A stretch of 33,902 nt of DNA, taken from the NCBI GenBank assembly GCA_046540795.1, contig JBKHEN010000008.1, positions 1-33,902 on the forward strand, written 5' to 3'. Numbering within the stretch: position 1 is the first letter of the stretch; every line of letters begins with the position of its first letter. Source of the DNA: JAAAOH01 sp046540795. GTDB taxonomy: Bacteria > Spirochaetota > Spirochaetia > DSM-27196 > PWMO01. A program made the position numbers and the translations under genes. Shown here one piece after another: positions 14,929 through 26,230 of this stretch. The notes below the pieces were generated by a model, which saw only the letters and a list, made by a program, of their open reading frames with translations, searched no databases and had not been told where the DNA came from.

Positions 14929-15586
14929 GCGCTGCTCCTTTGCTGTTCTTCGGCCCGGCGCTTCGGAGTCTTTCGACGAGCCGATCCACCTTTCGATAGT
15001 GGAACTTATAGTACGCCGGGTTCGCAATGAGGTGTACGCCGATATGCTCGAGCTCCTCGTAGACGACCAGATCGTTCGCCTTCAGCGTGGAGCCCGTCTC
15101 CACGAGATCGACGATATACGGAGCGAGGCCCAGCACCGGTGCCAGTTCCACGGATCCGTTGAGCTTGATCACCTCTACGGGTATGCCCCGGCCGTGAAAA
15201 TACTCCCGGGCGTATCGAGTGAACTTCGTCGCCACCGTCATGTGGCCCCGATGTTCCTGCGGGCTGTGGTCACGCCGTCCCGCGAGGCACATGGTCGTCT
15301 CGCCGAAGTCGAACTCATGGAGTCGATAGAACGAGGCGCCGGATTCATATATGACATCCGCCCCGCAGACCCCGAGCCCCGCAATCCCGTGATTGACATA
15401 GACGGGAAGGTCACTGTTCTTTACCAGGATGATCCGCAGGAGACCATCCTTGTCGTGGGCGACAAGCTTGCGCTTCTCCACCGTGAACCGTATACCGCAG
15501 CGAGAGAAGTACTCCTGCGTCTGCTCGAGGAGTCGGCCCTTCGGCAATGCGAGGGTGAGCGGCGCCTCGGTGGTTGCTCCGGTCAT
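14915..15586 (-). CDS. hisG: ATP phosphoribosyltransferase, short form
   Basis: A 223-aa catalytic subunit for the first and committed step of histidine synthesis, joining ATP and PRPP. It starts with the family motif LTLALPKGRLLEQT and contains 'YVNHGIAGLGVCGADVIYE' and the PRPP-binding region IVDLVETGSTLKANDL. It lacks the C-terminal regulatory ACT-like domain of the long form. It is therefore the short HisG that works as a complex with HisZ, whose gene directly precedes it with a 4-bp ATGA overlap. Feedback control by histidine is normally conferred by HisZ in this arrangement. Confidence 0.96.
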   Translation of the reverse strand: MTGATTEAPLTLALPKGRLLEQTQEYFSRCGIRFTVEKRKLVAHDKDGLLRIILVKNSDLPVYVNHGIAGLGVCGADVIYESGASFYRLHEFDFGETTMCLAGRRDHSPQEHRGHMTVATKFTRYAREYFHGRGIPVEVIKLNGSVELAPVLGLAPYIVDLVETGSTLKANDLVVYEELEHIGVHLIANPAYYKFHYRKVDRLVERLRSAGPKNSKGAAHGLT

Positions 15587-16692
15587 AGTATAGCCGTTCT
15601 CCCTTCTCTGCGTAACGTGCGGGCTGAGCGAACACGCTCGGTGAAGCTCCGCCCCGGTGCTTGCTCCGCCTGCGGGGGATCGGAGAGCTCGCTATTGAGC
15701 TCGAGCTGATCTCGGATCTTTCGCAGCATCATGGAAAAGCCTACCGACGGTGCATCGAGCCCGAAAACCGAGAGAAGACCGTCGTACCGGCCGCCTGCCG
15801 CCACCGCGCTGTCCAGGCCGTCGAGATATACCTCGAATGCGACGCCGGTGTGGTAGGGCTGGTTTCCGACTTCCGAGAAGTCGAGGCGGAGCCGGGAGGT
15901 CGCATCGAGTTCATCGAGGAGATCGTACAGCCTGCGCACCTCCGTTATCGCCGAGCGCTCTCCCGGGTTGAGGTGGGGGGCAACCGACTCCAGGAGGGCG
16001 TCGAGCTCTTTCGGTGTGCCTATGAACCGGTACAGGCTCGAAAGGGCCCGGATTTCTTCGGGTGATCTTCCGGCATCACCGAGGGCATCTTCGAGGGTAT
16101 GCCATTCCCGCAGACGAACGGCCCGGGCGGCCTCCCGGCGTTCCCCCTCCGCGACCGAGGCTGGGGGGAGGCTTGCGTCGAGCAATGAGCGGCATCCCAG
16201 GTGGAGGAAATACCGGGTAATCCCGATGTCCGCGAGGACTTCCTGCAATAGGAGAACGACCTCCGCATCGGCCTCGGTGCCCGGTTTTCCGATCAGTTCG
16301 GCACCGGTTTGAAAGAACTCGTTCTTTGAGATGTCCTCGGGGTCCTCGTGGCGAAGGATGGTGTCCGCGTAGAACACCCGCGTCGGCAGATCCTCCGCGC
16401 GCAGAATGAGGCCCATCTGTTTTGCAAGAAACAAGGTGATGTCGGATCGAAGCATCAAGAGGTCACCCTCTCGGTCGATCAAACGATAGATACGCTTGGC
16501 GTCCTCGTCACGCAGCAGAGGCGTATAGACGTCGTAGAAATCGAACGAGGGTGTCTGGACCGGCAGGTAGCCCCAACGGAGGAATATCCGTTCTATGGTT
16601 TGAGCGAGCCGCCGGTGGCGGTAGGCCTCTTCGAGGTAGAACCCTTCCGTTCCTTGGGGAACCTGGAGTGCTCGTCTGAACTGTGCGGTCAA
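15583..16692 (-). CDS. hisZ: ATP phosphoribosyltransferase regulatory subunit
   Basis: A 369-aa HisRS-like protein without aminoacylation function, which activates short HisG and carries histidine feedback. The class-II synthetase-like core is visible: PQGTEGFYLEEAYRHRRL, 'PVQTPSFDFYDVY', MLRSDITLFLAKQM, FYADTILRH, then the late 'AAGGRYDGLLSVFG'. Pairing with short hisG by a 4-bp overlap, and the missing anticodon-binding domain, favour HisZ over HisS. The start is a TTG at 16692 with AGGAG six bases upstream. It is the first gene of the his operon and diverges from the LacI regulator. I could not find a clear promoter. Confidence 0.92.
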   Translation of the reverse strand: MTAQFRRALQVPQGTEGFYLEEAYRHRRLAQTIERIFLRWGYLPVQTPSFDFYDVYTPLLRDEDAKRIYRLIDREGDLLMLRSDITLFLAKQMGLILRAEDLPTRVFYADTILRHEDPEDISKNEFFQTGAELIGKPGTEADAEVVLLLQEVLADIGITRYFLHLGCRSLLDASLPPASVAEGERREAARAVRLREWHTLEDALGDAGRSPEEIRALSSLYRFIGTPKELDALLESVAPHLNPGERSAITEVRRLYDLLDELDATSRLRLDFSEVGNQPYHTGVAFEVYLDGLDSAVAAGGRYDGLLSVFGLDAPSVGFSMMLRKIRDQLELNSELSDPPQAEQAPGRSFTERVRSARTLRREGRTAIL

Positions 16693-16708
16693 CGTACGCT
16701 CCTGTGCA

Positions 16709-16728
16709 CTATCGGCATTTTACGATAG
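16709..16728. promoter_or_regulatory. Inverted repeat in the hisZ leader
   Basis: CTATCG (16709-16714), eight bases, CGATAG (16723-16728). It lies just upstream of the hisZ ribosome site and could be an operator or an RNA hairpin affecting translation. There is no T-box or histidine-rich leader peptide here. Confidence 0.3.
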
Positions 16729-16758
16729 CAGAGAGACCCTCTGTTTGGGAACTACCCG

Positions 16759-16787
16759 TTGACAGCGTCCTGCACAGGGTTTAAGAT
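16759..16787 (+). promoter_or_regulatory. Promoter of the LacI regulator/binding-protein unit
   Basis: A perfect TTGACA (16759-16764), 17 bases, TAAGAT (16782-16787, four of six). Start near 16794, exactly where the first LacI-type operator begins. The leader to the regulator gene is about 208 bases. Confidence 0.55.
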
Positions 16788-16793
16788 AAATCA

Positions 16794-16807
16794 TGCAAGC
16801 GCATGCA
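16794..16807. promoter_or_regulatory. LacI-family operator O1
   Basis: TGCAAGCGCATGCA is an imperfect palindrome with the central CG typical of LacI/GalR sites. It lies at the predicted transcription start, a position that allows repression. Confidence 0.5.
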
Positions 16808-16932
16808 TAATGTTTTTCATCGTCTAATCCGGCGGTAGTCGGATACGTTGAACAATAAATTACTATAGAGGAAAGAGATAGCAGTGCATTCAGAAGGCGC
16901 GGTGTTTCGACCTTACGTTAGGGCGGAAAAGG

Positions 16933-16946
16933 TACAAGCGCTTGCA
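16933..16946. promoter_or_regulatory. LacI-family operator O2
   Basis: TACAAGCGCTTGCA contains the perfect ten-base palindrome CAAGCGCTTG with the CG centre. It lies 139 bases downstream of O1 and 56 before the regulator ATG. Two sites could allow looping or a roadblock. Confidence 0.6.
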
Positions 16947-17001
16947 TGAAGATTGAAGGGACGGGCGGCGCTACAGGCTCGGCCGCTTCGAAGGTGAAGC
17001 C

Positions 17002-18045
17002 ATGCACGAGCGGATCACAATGAAAGACCTCGCACGAATGGCCGGCACGAGCCTGTCGACGGTCTCTCGCAGCCTGAACGACAATCCCGCCATATCACCC
17101 GCCACACGTGAACGGATCAAGGAGCTCGCCCGCCGGTACGGTTTCGATTTCAATATGAGCGCCAAGAGTCTGGCGACCAAGCGCAGCGGTACCGTCGGTC
17201 TCATTTTCCCGGAGTCCCTCGATAGCCCGGACAACTTCTACTTCGCCGGGATGCTCATGCGTAACGTGCGCGGTGTCCTCGACGAGGCGTCCCTCGATGT
17301 TCTGTTCTCCTTCAATCTGAACGCTCACACCGGGGAGAGCAACATTCGCCGGATTCTACGACAGGGCAAAGTAGACGGGCTTCTGCTCATTCAGCCGCAT
17401 TTCGAGCCGGGCGATCTGGAGGCCGTACAAGCATCGGGCCTTCCCTATGTTCTCCTGCATTTCCTCCCCCCGGGGCTGCAGCTGGAGGGTGTCAATTTCG
17501 TATACGTGAATCACGTTCTCGGGGGACGGCTTGCGACCGAGCATCTGCTCGACTCGGGTTGCAGGCGCATTCTCTGCATTACCGAACGTGAGCGTCAGTT
17601 CCAGGAGCGAACCGAGGGCTATAGACAGGCACACCGTGATCGCAGGCTCCCCGTTTACGAGCATCTCATCTACTCCTGCGATGCAACCTTCGAGAGCGGC
17701 TACCGCACGGTGTACGAAAACGCGGAGAGCTTCTCAGGCGGCTTTCGGAACGGGATAGACGCCGTCTTCGCGCAGGCCGATATAACGGCCTTAGGTGTAA
17801 TGGCCGCTCTGCGCGATGTGGGAGTACGGGTTCCGGAGGACGTGTTGCTGGTGGGCTACGACGACATTCGCATGGCGGAACTGACGTATCCCGGGCTTAC
17901 CACCGTGCACCAGCCGCAGGAAGAGCTCGTGCGAAGCGCCTGTAGACGGCTCATCGATATGGTGGCAGGGGCGCCGCTGCTTCCACCGGAACAGCATGTG
18001 CTCGATCCGTGGCTCGTTATTCGGGATACGGCGGGGCGGAGGTGA
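17002..18045 (+). CDS. LacI-family transcriptional regulator
   Basis: A 347-aa repressor. An N-terminal helix-turn-helix (ITMKDLARMAGTSLSTVSRSLND, about 5-27) and hinge helix (NMSAKSLATKRSGTVGLIFP) precede a periplasmic-binding-like ligand domain. That domain contains 'VNHVLGGRLATEHLLDSGCRRIL' and the late 'VPEDVLLVGYDDIRMAELTYPGLTTV'. The usual effector is a sugar. ATG at 17002 follows GAAGGTGAAGCC; an internal ATG at 17020 is possible. Two CG-centred operators and a promoter lie upstream, so it probably controls itself and the binding protein that begins 63 bases downstream. Because the next gene resembles an alpha-glucoside binder, an alpha-glucoside effector is a fair guess. Confidence 0.9.
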   Translation: MHERITMKDLARMAGTSLSTVSRSLNDNPAISPATRERIKELARRYGFDFNMSAKSLATKRSGTVGLIFPESLDSPDNFYFAGMLMRNVRGVLDEASLDVLFSFNLNAHTGESNIRRILRQGKVDGLLLIQPHFEPGDLEAVQASGLPYVLLHFLPPGLQLEGVNFVYVNHVLGGRLATEHLLDSGCRRILCITERERQFQERTEGYRQAHRDRRLPVYEHLIYSCDATFESGYRTVYENAESFSGGFRNGIDAVFAQADITALGVMAALRDVGVRVPEDVLLVGYDDIRMAELTYPGLTTVHQPQEELVRSACRRLIDMVAGAPLLPPEQHVLDPWLVIRDTAGRR

Positions 18046-18108
18046 CCCGTAGAATCGCCGGCACCGGGGGTGTCGGTGGAATATAGGTTAATACCAAGGA
18101 GGTTTCGT

Positions 18109-19461
18109 ATGAAACAGCGAACGCTTGCAGTGCTCGTCGCGACGGCACTGGTGTTGGTCGGATGCTCACAAGCGGCGGAAGAGCAGGGAGCCGAGGAGGG
18201 GAGCGACGGGCAGGAACCCCGCGCTTCGTACACGGACAATCCGTGGACCGACGGGGAGGACCTCTCCGGGACCGAAGTCTCCATTTTCGGTGCCTTCGTC
18301 GAACCGGGCTCGGACCTGTTCCGTGACAGCATGGACCGTTTCGAGGAGGAGACCGGCATCGAGGTGGAATACGAGGGCTCGGGAGATTTCGAATCTCTGA
18401 TCAGTGTACGGGTCGAAGGCGGGGACGCGCCGGACATTGCCGCCTTCCCGCAACCCGGGCTCCTCATGGACATGGTCCGCCGCGGCCATATTCAGGACCT
18501 CAACGAGTGGTTCGACCGTGAGTTTCTCGAAGAACACTATGATGAGAGCTGGCTCGACGTTGCCACCATGGACGACATCATGGCCGGGGTATGGTACAGG
18601 GCGAACGTGAAGAGCCTGGTATGGTATCCGGAGCCCGAGTTCAGCGAAGCCGGCTACGAGGTTCCGGAGACCTGGGACGAGATGATGGAGCTAACACGAG
18701 AAATCGCCGCCGACGGTGAGACGCCCTGGTCCATCGGCATCGAAAGCTCCGGTGCGACCGGCTGGGTCGCCACGGACTGGATGGAGGACATCATGCTGCG
18801 CACGGTCCCCCCGGAGAAATACGATCAGTGGGTCGAGGGTGAGCTCCCCTTCGCCTCGGACGAAGTACGCCGTGCCGCCGAGATCATGGGGGACATCTGG
18901 TTCAATGAGGACTTCGTGCTCGGGGGTACGCAGTCGATATTGACGGTTCCCTTCGGTGATGCCGTGGATCCCCTCTTTTCGGATCCCCCAAAGGCGTGGC
19001 TCCACAGACAGGCAAGCTTCATTACCGACTTTTTCCCCGATGATGCCGAGGTCGGTGAAGACGTCGACTTCTTCTATCTCCCTCCAATCGACGAAGAGCA
19101 GGGCAAGCCGGTGCTCGGGGCGGGAGACATCATGGCCGCGTTCGAGGATCGGCCGGAAGTCCGCGCTGTCATGCGCTATCTCGCTACCGGCGACTCGGTG
19201 CGTGAGTGGGTGGAATCCGGCGGTGTCGTCGCTCCGCATCTGGACGCCAAGCTCGACTGGTATACCTCGGAAACGAACCGCCGATACGCCGAAATCCTCA
19301 GGGACGCCGATACCTTCCGGTTCGACGGTTCCGACATGATGCCCGGAGAAGTGGGTACCGGCGCATTCTGGGCGCAAATGTCCAACTGGGTTTCCGGGGA
19401 CGACCTGGATACGATCCTGGAAAAAATCGACGAGGCCTGGCCGGAGGAGGAGGACGAGTAG
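18109..19461 (+). CDS. ABC-transporter sugar-binding lipoprotein, alpha-glucoside (AglE)-like
   Basis: A 450-aa family-1 extracellular solute-binding protein. A lipoprotein signal (MKQRTLAVLVATALVLVGC) has lipobox LVGC with Cys19 as the attachment site, followed by a very acidic linker. The mature part reads TEVSIFGAFVEPGSDLF, GSGDFESLISVRVEGGD, 'PDIAAFPQPGLL' and later 'TWDEMMELTREIA'. These remind me of AglE-type alpha-glucoside binders, but the substrate assignment is tentative. AAGGAGG (18096-18102) decides the ATG at 18109. The gene follows the LacI regulator directly. No permease or ATPase gene is present; the next gene is convergent rsmD. It must therefore use a transporter encoded elsewhere or be a remnant of a larger operon. 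Confidence 0.85.
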   Translation: MKQRTLAVLVATALVLVGCSQAAEEQGAEEGSDGQEPRASYTDNPWTDGEDLSGTEVSIFGAFVEPGSDLFRDSMDRFEEETGIEVEYEGSGDFESLISVRVEGGDAPDIAAFPQPGLLMDMVRRGHIQDLNEWFDREFLEEHYDESWLDVATMDDIMAGVWYRANVKSLVWYPEPEFSEAGYEVPETWDEMMELTREIAADGETPWSIGIESSGATGWVATDWMEDIMLRTVPPEKYDQWVEGELPFASDEVRRAAEIMGDIWFNEDFVLGGTQSILTVPFGDAVDPLFSDPPKAWLHRQASFITDFFPDDAEVGEDVDFFYLPPIDEEQGKPVLGAGDIMAAFEDRPEVRAVMRYLATGDSVREWVESGGVVAPHLDAKLDWYTSETNRRYAEILRDADTFRFDGSDMMPGEVGTGAFWAQMSNWVSGDDLDTILEKIDEAWPEEEDE

Positions 19462-19472
19462 ACCGGCAGGCT

Positions 19473-19497
19473 ATGCGGTCCGCGTGGTTGTCCGCAT
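19473..19497. other. Hairpin between the binding-protein gene and rsmD
   Basis: ATGCGG (19473-19478) and CCGCAT (19492-19497) flank a 13-base loop in the 39 bases separating two convergent stop codons. No T-run follows, so a terminator role is uncertain. Confidence 0.3.
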
Positions 19498-19500
19498 GGA

Positions 19501-20109
19501 TCAGACGGGCTCGTACATCCGCACGATCGACCGCCCGTAGGCGCGCTCGTCGACGAGCTGCAGACCCGCCGGATCGGAGCCCGGGTCATCTTCCCGGGGA
19601 AAGTGGATGAGCAGGCGCCCGCCGGCCGATAGGAGGTGGGCGCCTGCAATCCCCTCGAGGAGCCGTCTCTTGGCGGCATAGCGGAACGGCGGGTCCGTGA
19701 ATATGAGATCGAAGAGCGGCGGCTGTGGCATGGACGTTTTGCCGCCGCTTTCCACCCCTGCGCCTGCCGCCGCCCCTCCTCCCGCGGCACGCCGAACGTA
19801 GCGTTCCGCCTTTGCGATGACCAGCTTCCAGCGCTCCGGATCGATGTAGGAGAGATTCTTTCGAATGACCTCCGCCTTGCCCCGGTCGGCCTCTACCAAA
19901 ACGGCGTAACGCGCGCCCCGGGACAGAGCTTCCAAGGCCATGGAGCCGGAGCCGCTGAACAGGTCGAGGACGTTGAGTCCGGAGAAACTCCCCAGGGCGG
20001 CCTCCAATGCGCCGAAGAGAGACTCCCGCATCCGGTCCATAGCCGGCCGTATCTCGCCGCGGGGCACGGCGATACGGCGGCCCGTGTGCTCACCGCCGGT
20101 GACCCGCAT
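19501..20109 (-). CDS. rsmD: 16S rRNA (guanine-966-N2)-methyltransferase
   Basis: A 202-aa SAM-dependent methyltransferase that modifies G966 of 16S rRNA during small-subunit assembly. Seen: GGEHTGRRIAVPRGEIRPAMDRMRE at the N-terminus (the family's 'RPT.DRVRE' segment), the SAM-binding strand VLDLFSGSGSMALEALSRGA (47-66) and the catalytic DPPF (139-142). Between strands there is a Gly/Ala/Ser-rich insertion of about 24 residues (107-130, AAGGGAAAGAGVESGGKTS) not usual for RsmD. The ATG at 20109 lies two bases after the recG stop, so it ends the long minus-strand cluster. RsmD is often found next to coaD, but that gene is not seen here. Confidence 0.92.
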   Translation of the reverse strand: MRVTGGEHTGRRIAVPRGEIRPAMDRMRESLFGALEAALGSFSGLNVLDLFSGSGSMALEALSRGARYAVLVEADRGKAEVIRKNLSYIDPERWKLVIAKAERYVRRAAGGGAAAGAGVESGGKTSMPQPPLFDLIFTDPPFRYAAKRRLLEGIAGAHLLSAGGRLLIHFPREDDPGSDPAGLQLVDERAYGRSIVRMYEPV

Positions 20110-20111
20110 GC

Positions 20112-22160
20112 CTATCGCTCCATCTCCCGGGCGGCGAGCTCCACGGCCCGCGCAAGAAGCCGGTGGGCGTCGGCCCGAAGTGACGGGTCGTGCTCGAGCA
20201 TCTCGAAGGCTTCCGAGCGCGCCCGGTTCATGAGGTCCATGTCCCGGGCAAGCTCCGCGACGCGGAAACGGACGTACCCCGATTGTCTCGTGCCGGTGAG
20301 CTCGCCGGGACCGCGGATCTTGAGATCCTCCTCGGCGATGGTGAACCCGTCGGAGTGCTCGTGAAGCACCCGCAGCCGTTGCTTCGCCTCCTCCGTGAGA
20401 TGATCGTCATAGACGAAAAACGCGTAAGACTGAGCCTTTCCGCGACCCACGCGTCCACGCAACTGATGCAGTGCCGCAAGGCCGAACCGCTCGGCGTGCT
20501 CCACCACCAGGCATGTCGCGTTGGCCACGTCGACGCCCACCTCCACCACGCTGGTGGCAACGAGAACGTCCACCTCGTCGCGGGTGAAACGAGCCATTCG
20601 TTCGGCCTTTTGGTCCTCGGGAATGCGGGAATGAATAAGGGCCACCTCGAACTCCGGAAACACCTCCCGGTCGAGGCGTTCGTACATGCTTTCCGCGTCT
20701 CGCAGAGACAGCTTCTCCGACTCCTGCACCAGGGGATACACGAAGTACGCCTGCCTCCCGTCGGCAAGCTCCCGACGAACCCGCTCGTACACCTTGCGCT
20801 CGTTCTCCTGGCGGGCGAGATGGGTGCGGACCGGCTTTCTGCCCGGAGGCATGGTTCGGATCACGGATGTATCCATGTCTCCGAATACCGTCAGGGCCAG
20901 GGTTCGGGGAATGGGGGTTGCCGTCATCAACAAGACGTCGGGGCGTTTGCCCTTGCCGATGAGAAGCTCGCGCTGACGCACGCCGAATCGGTGCTGCTCG
21001 TCGATAATCACCAATCGGAGATCCCGGAACGCGACCTCCTCGGTGAACACCGCATGAGTGCCCACTATGATATCCACGTCCCCCGCAGCAACGGCCTCCA
21101 ACAACGGCGTACGCGCGCCGGACTTCACGGTTCCCGAGAGAAAGGCAATGCGCACGCCGAGGGGCTCGAGAAAACGTGCGGCGTTCTCCGCGTGCTGGCG
21201 CGCGAGAAGCTCCGTGGGCGCCACAAAGGCGGTCTGATAGCCGAGCTCGACGTAGGGCAGCGCCGCCAGGAACGCCACGAGGGTCTTACCGGAGCCGACA
21301 TCTCCCTGCAACAGCCGGGCCATGGGGCGGGCTTCTCCGAGGTCCTGGAGAATCTCTTCGAGGACCTGCTTCTGATCCGGCGTGAGGGAAAAGGGGAGGG
21401 CGCGAAGTAGACGATTCTGCAGATCTCGCGGCAGCGCCTTCGGGGGGCGTCCCTCGGCATTGCGCTCGACTACCCGTCGGGCCACGACGCTCTGGTAGAC
21501 AAACAGCTCATCGAACGCCAGGCTGCGGCGCGCTTCCTCGGCCTCCTCGAGGGTGTCGGGTTCGTGGAGCGCCGCAAGGGCACGGGACTTCGTCATCAGG
21601 CCGGCACGACGTCGCAGCCCGTGGGGTACTTCGTCTTCCACGTGCCGGGCCTCCGCAAGGGCCGACCGGACGATCTTGCGCATGGCGGGCTGGGAGAGGC
21701 CTTCCGTCAAACCGTACACCGGGAGAATGCCGCCAAAGGCGCGGGGCCGCGGACTATACTGCTCAAACTCGAAACTCGAAGCCTGCAACTCACCGAAGCG
21801 ATAGCTGAACCGGCCGGTGAGAAAGATCCGTGTGCCGGGGGGGAGCTTGCGGGCAAGGAAGTTGCGCCCGAAGCAGACGAGGGCGCCGGCGTGTGATTCG
21901 TCGCGCACGTAGACCTTCAGCGTGCGGCGCTGCGGCGGCCCCACGTAATCATGGGCAATCACCTCGGCAACGGTATTGACGGTTCCGCCTTCGAATGCCG
22001 CCGATAAGGGCGCGGGGTCCTTTCGGTTTTCGTAGCTGCGAGGGACGTGCAGGAGCACATCCCGGACGGTGTTGATCTCGAGTCGGGCGAGCGCGGCGGC
22101 AACCGCCGGTCCGACGCCCCGCAGCTTTGTGACCGAGCCCGTCAACTCCGAGAGGAGCAT
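20112..22160 (-). CDS. recG: ATP-dependent DNA helicase RecG
   Basis: A 682-aa helicase that regresses stalled replication forks and migrates Holliday junctions. The N-terminal wedge/OB domain (about 1-150) begins SVTKLRGVGPAVAAAL and shows VRDVLLHVPRSYENR. The helicase motor has Walker A GDVGSGKT (286-293), DEQH (387-390), 'LLMTATPIPRTLALTVFGD' and the C-terminal 'LHQLRGRVGRGKAQSY' and DLKIRGPGELTGTRQSG. The length is standard. Its ATG overlaps the yggT stop by one base (TGATG) and has no clear ribosome site of its own, so translation is probably coupled. It is followed directly by rsmD. Confidence 0.97.
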   Translation of the reverse strand: MLLSELTGSVTKLRGVGPAVAAALARLEINTVRDVLLHVPRSYENRKDPAPLSAAFEGGTVNTVAEVIAHDYVGPPQRRTLKVYVRDESHAGALVCFGRNFLARKLPPGTRIFLTGRFSYRFGELQASSFEFEQYSPRPRAFGGILPVYGLTEGLSQPAMRKIVRSALAEARHVEDEVPHGLRRRAGLMTKSRALAALHEPDTLEEAEEARRSLAFDELFVYQSVVARRVVERNAEGRPPKALPRDLQNRLLRALPFSLTPDQKQVLEEILQDLGEARPMARLLQGDVGSGKTLVAFLAALPYVELGYQTAFVAPTELLARQHAENAARFLEPLGVRIAFLSGTVKSGARTPLLEAVAAGDVDIIVGTHAVFTEEVAFRDLRLVIIDEQHRFGVRQRELLIGKGKRPDVLLMTATPIPRTLALTVFGDMDTSVIRTMPPGRKPVRTHLARQENERKVYERVRRELADGRQAYFVYPLVQESEKLSLRDAESMYERLDREVFPEFEVALIHSRIPEDQKAERMARFTRDEVDVLVATSVVEVGVDVANATCLVVEHAERFGLAALHQLRGRVGRGKAQSYAFFVYDDHLTEEAKQRLRVLHEHSDGFTIAEEDLKIRGPGELTGTRQSGYVRFRVAELARDMDLMNRARSEAFEMLEHDPSLRADAHRLLARAVELAAREMER

Positions 22161-22750
22161 CAGAACGGTAGCTGAGCCAAGGCTCCGACGGCGATGCTTA
22201 AGAGGAATCGGCCGAGAATGAGCACGACGAGCAGCGTCGCGGCAAACGCCATGAGCGCCTGCGGATAGGTCAGGCTCTCGCTTCGGCCGAACTTCTCCAG
22301 AAGCCGGAACGTCAGCGGCTGAAGGAGTCGATCCAGAGTAATCCAGAATCGGCCCGTGCTGTTCACCCCGATCCAGACGGCTACGACGCGGACGGTGGTG
22401 ATAATAAGGAAGAGGGTTACGAAGAAGAACACCGCCGAGCCCACCGCCGAGAGCGTGAACGCGAGCACCCGTCCGACGGTCACCGTCCCGGCGTACGCAA
22501 TCTGCGTGGTTATGTTGCTTACGATGGAGAGCGTGATGATGGCCGCTATGGGAGAGAAATCCACGTACCCGACCTGCAGGAAGCGCATGCCGCGAAACAA
22601 ATTCAAGTACGGGTCTGTAATGCTCGATATGACCTGCATCGCACGTCCGTATGACGCACCCTGTACCCAGGTCATGACTATGCGGACGAAGATAATGAGC
22701 ATATAGATCGAAATTGCCGTTGAAATGAGACGCATAATGTCCTGAAGCAT
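22160..22750 (-). CDS. YggT-family integral membrane protein
   Basis: A 196-aa membrane protein with two YggT modules. The first (about 1-95) contains IFVRIVMTWVQG and 'ITDPYLNLFRGM'. The second contains 'VAVWIGVNSTGRFWITLDRLLQPLTFRLLEKFGR'. There are about four hydrophobic segments in total. YggT proteins are linked to osmotic protection and, in some bacteria, to division or secretion machinery, but no biochemical role is agreed. The ATG at 22750 has GGAGG five bases upstream. It lies 17 bases after dnaE and overlaps recG, so it belongs to the same transcript. Confidence 0.88.
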   Translation of the reverse strand: MLQDIMRLISTAISIYMLIIFVRIVMTWVQGASYGRAMQVISSITDPYLNLFRGMRFLQVGYVDFSPIAAIITLSIVSNITTQIAYAGTVTVGRVLAFTLSAVGSAVFFFVTLFLIITTVRVVAVWIGVNSTGRFWITLDRLLQPLTFRLLEKFGRSESLTYPQALMAFAATLLVVLILGRFLLSIAVGALAQLPF

Positions 22751-22767
22751 CTGTTCCTCCGCTTCTG

Positions 22768-26172
<3,405 letters not shown>

Positions 26173-26193
26173 AGGGTCCCTCCCTGCCGGAAT

Positions 26194-26222
26194 ACTATAT
26201 CCGAGTTGCAGGGGGCTGTCCA
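26194..26222 (-). promoter_or_regulatory. dnaE: Internal promoter of dnaE
   Basis: On the minus strand TGGACA (26217-26222), 17 bases, TATAGT (26194-26199); each box has one mismatch. Start near 26187, about 15 bases before the GTG, with the strong ribosome site between. It frees dnaE-yggT-recG-rsmD from dependence on the upstream cluster. Confidence 0.65.
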
Positions 26223-26230
26223 CAATAGGG

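Noticed and set aside
16884..16949. A 21-codon frame (GTG start) in the LacI regulator leader, with GAGGAAAG upstream
   Set aside because: It could be a leader peptide, but its sequence is not rich in any amino acid, it ends across operator O2, and a frame this short is easily random.
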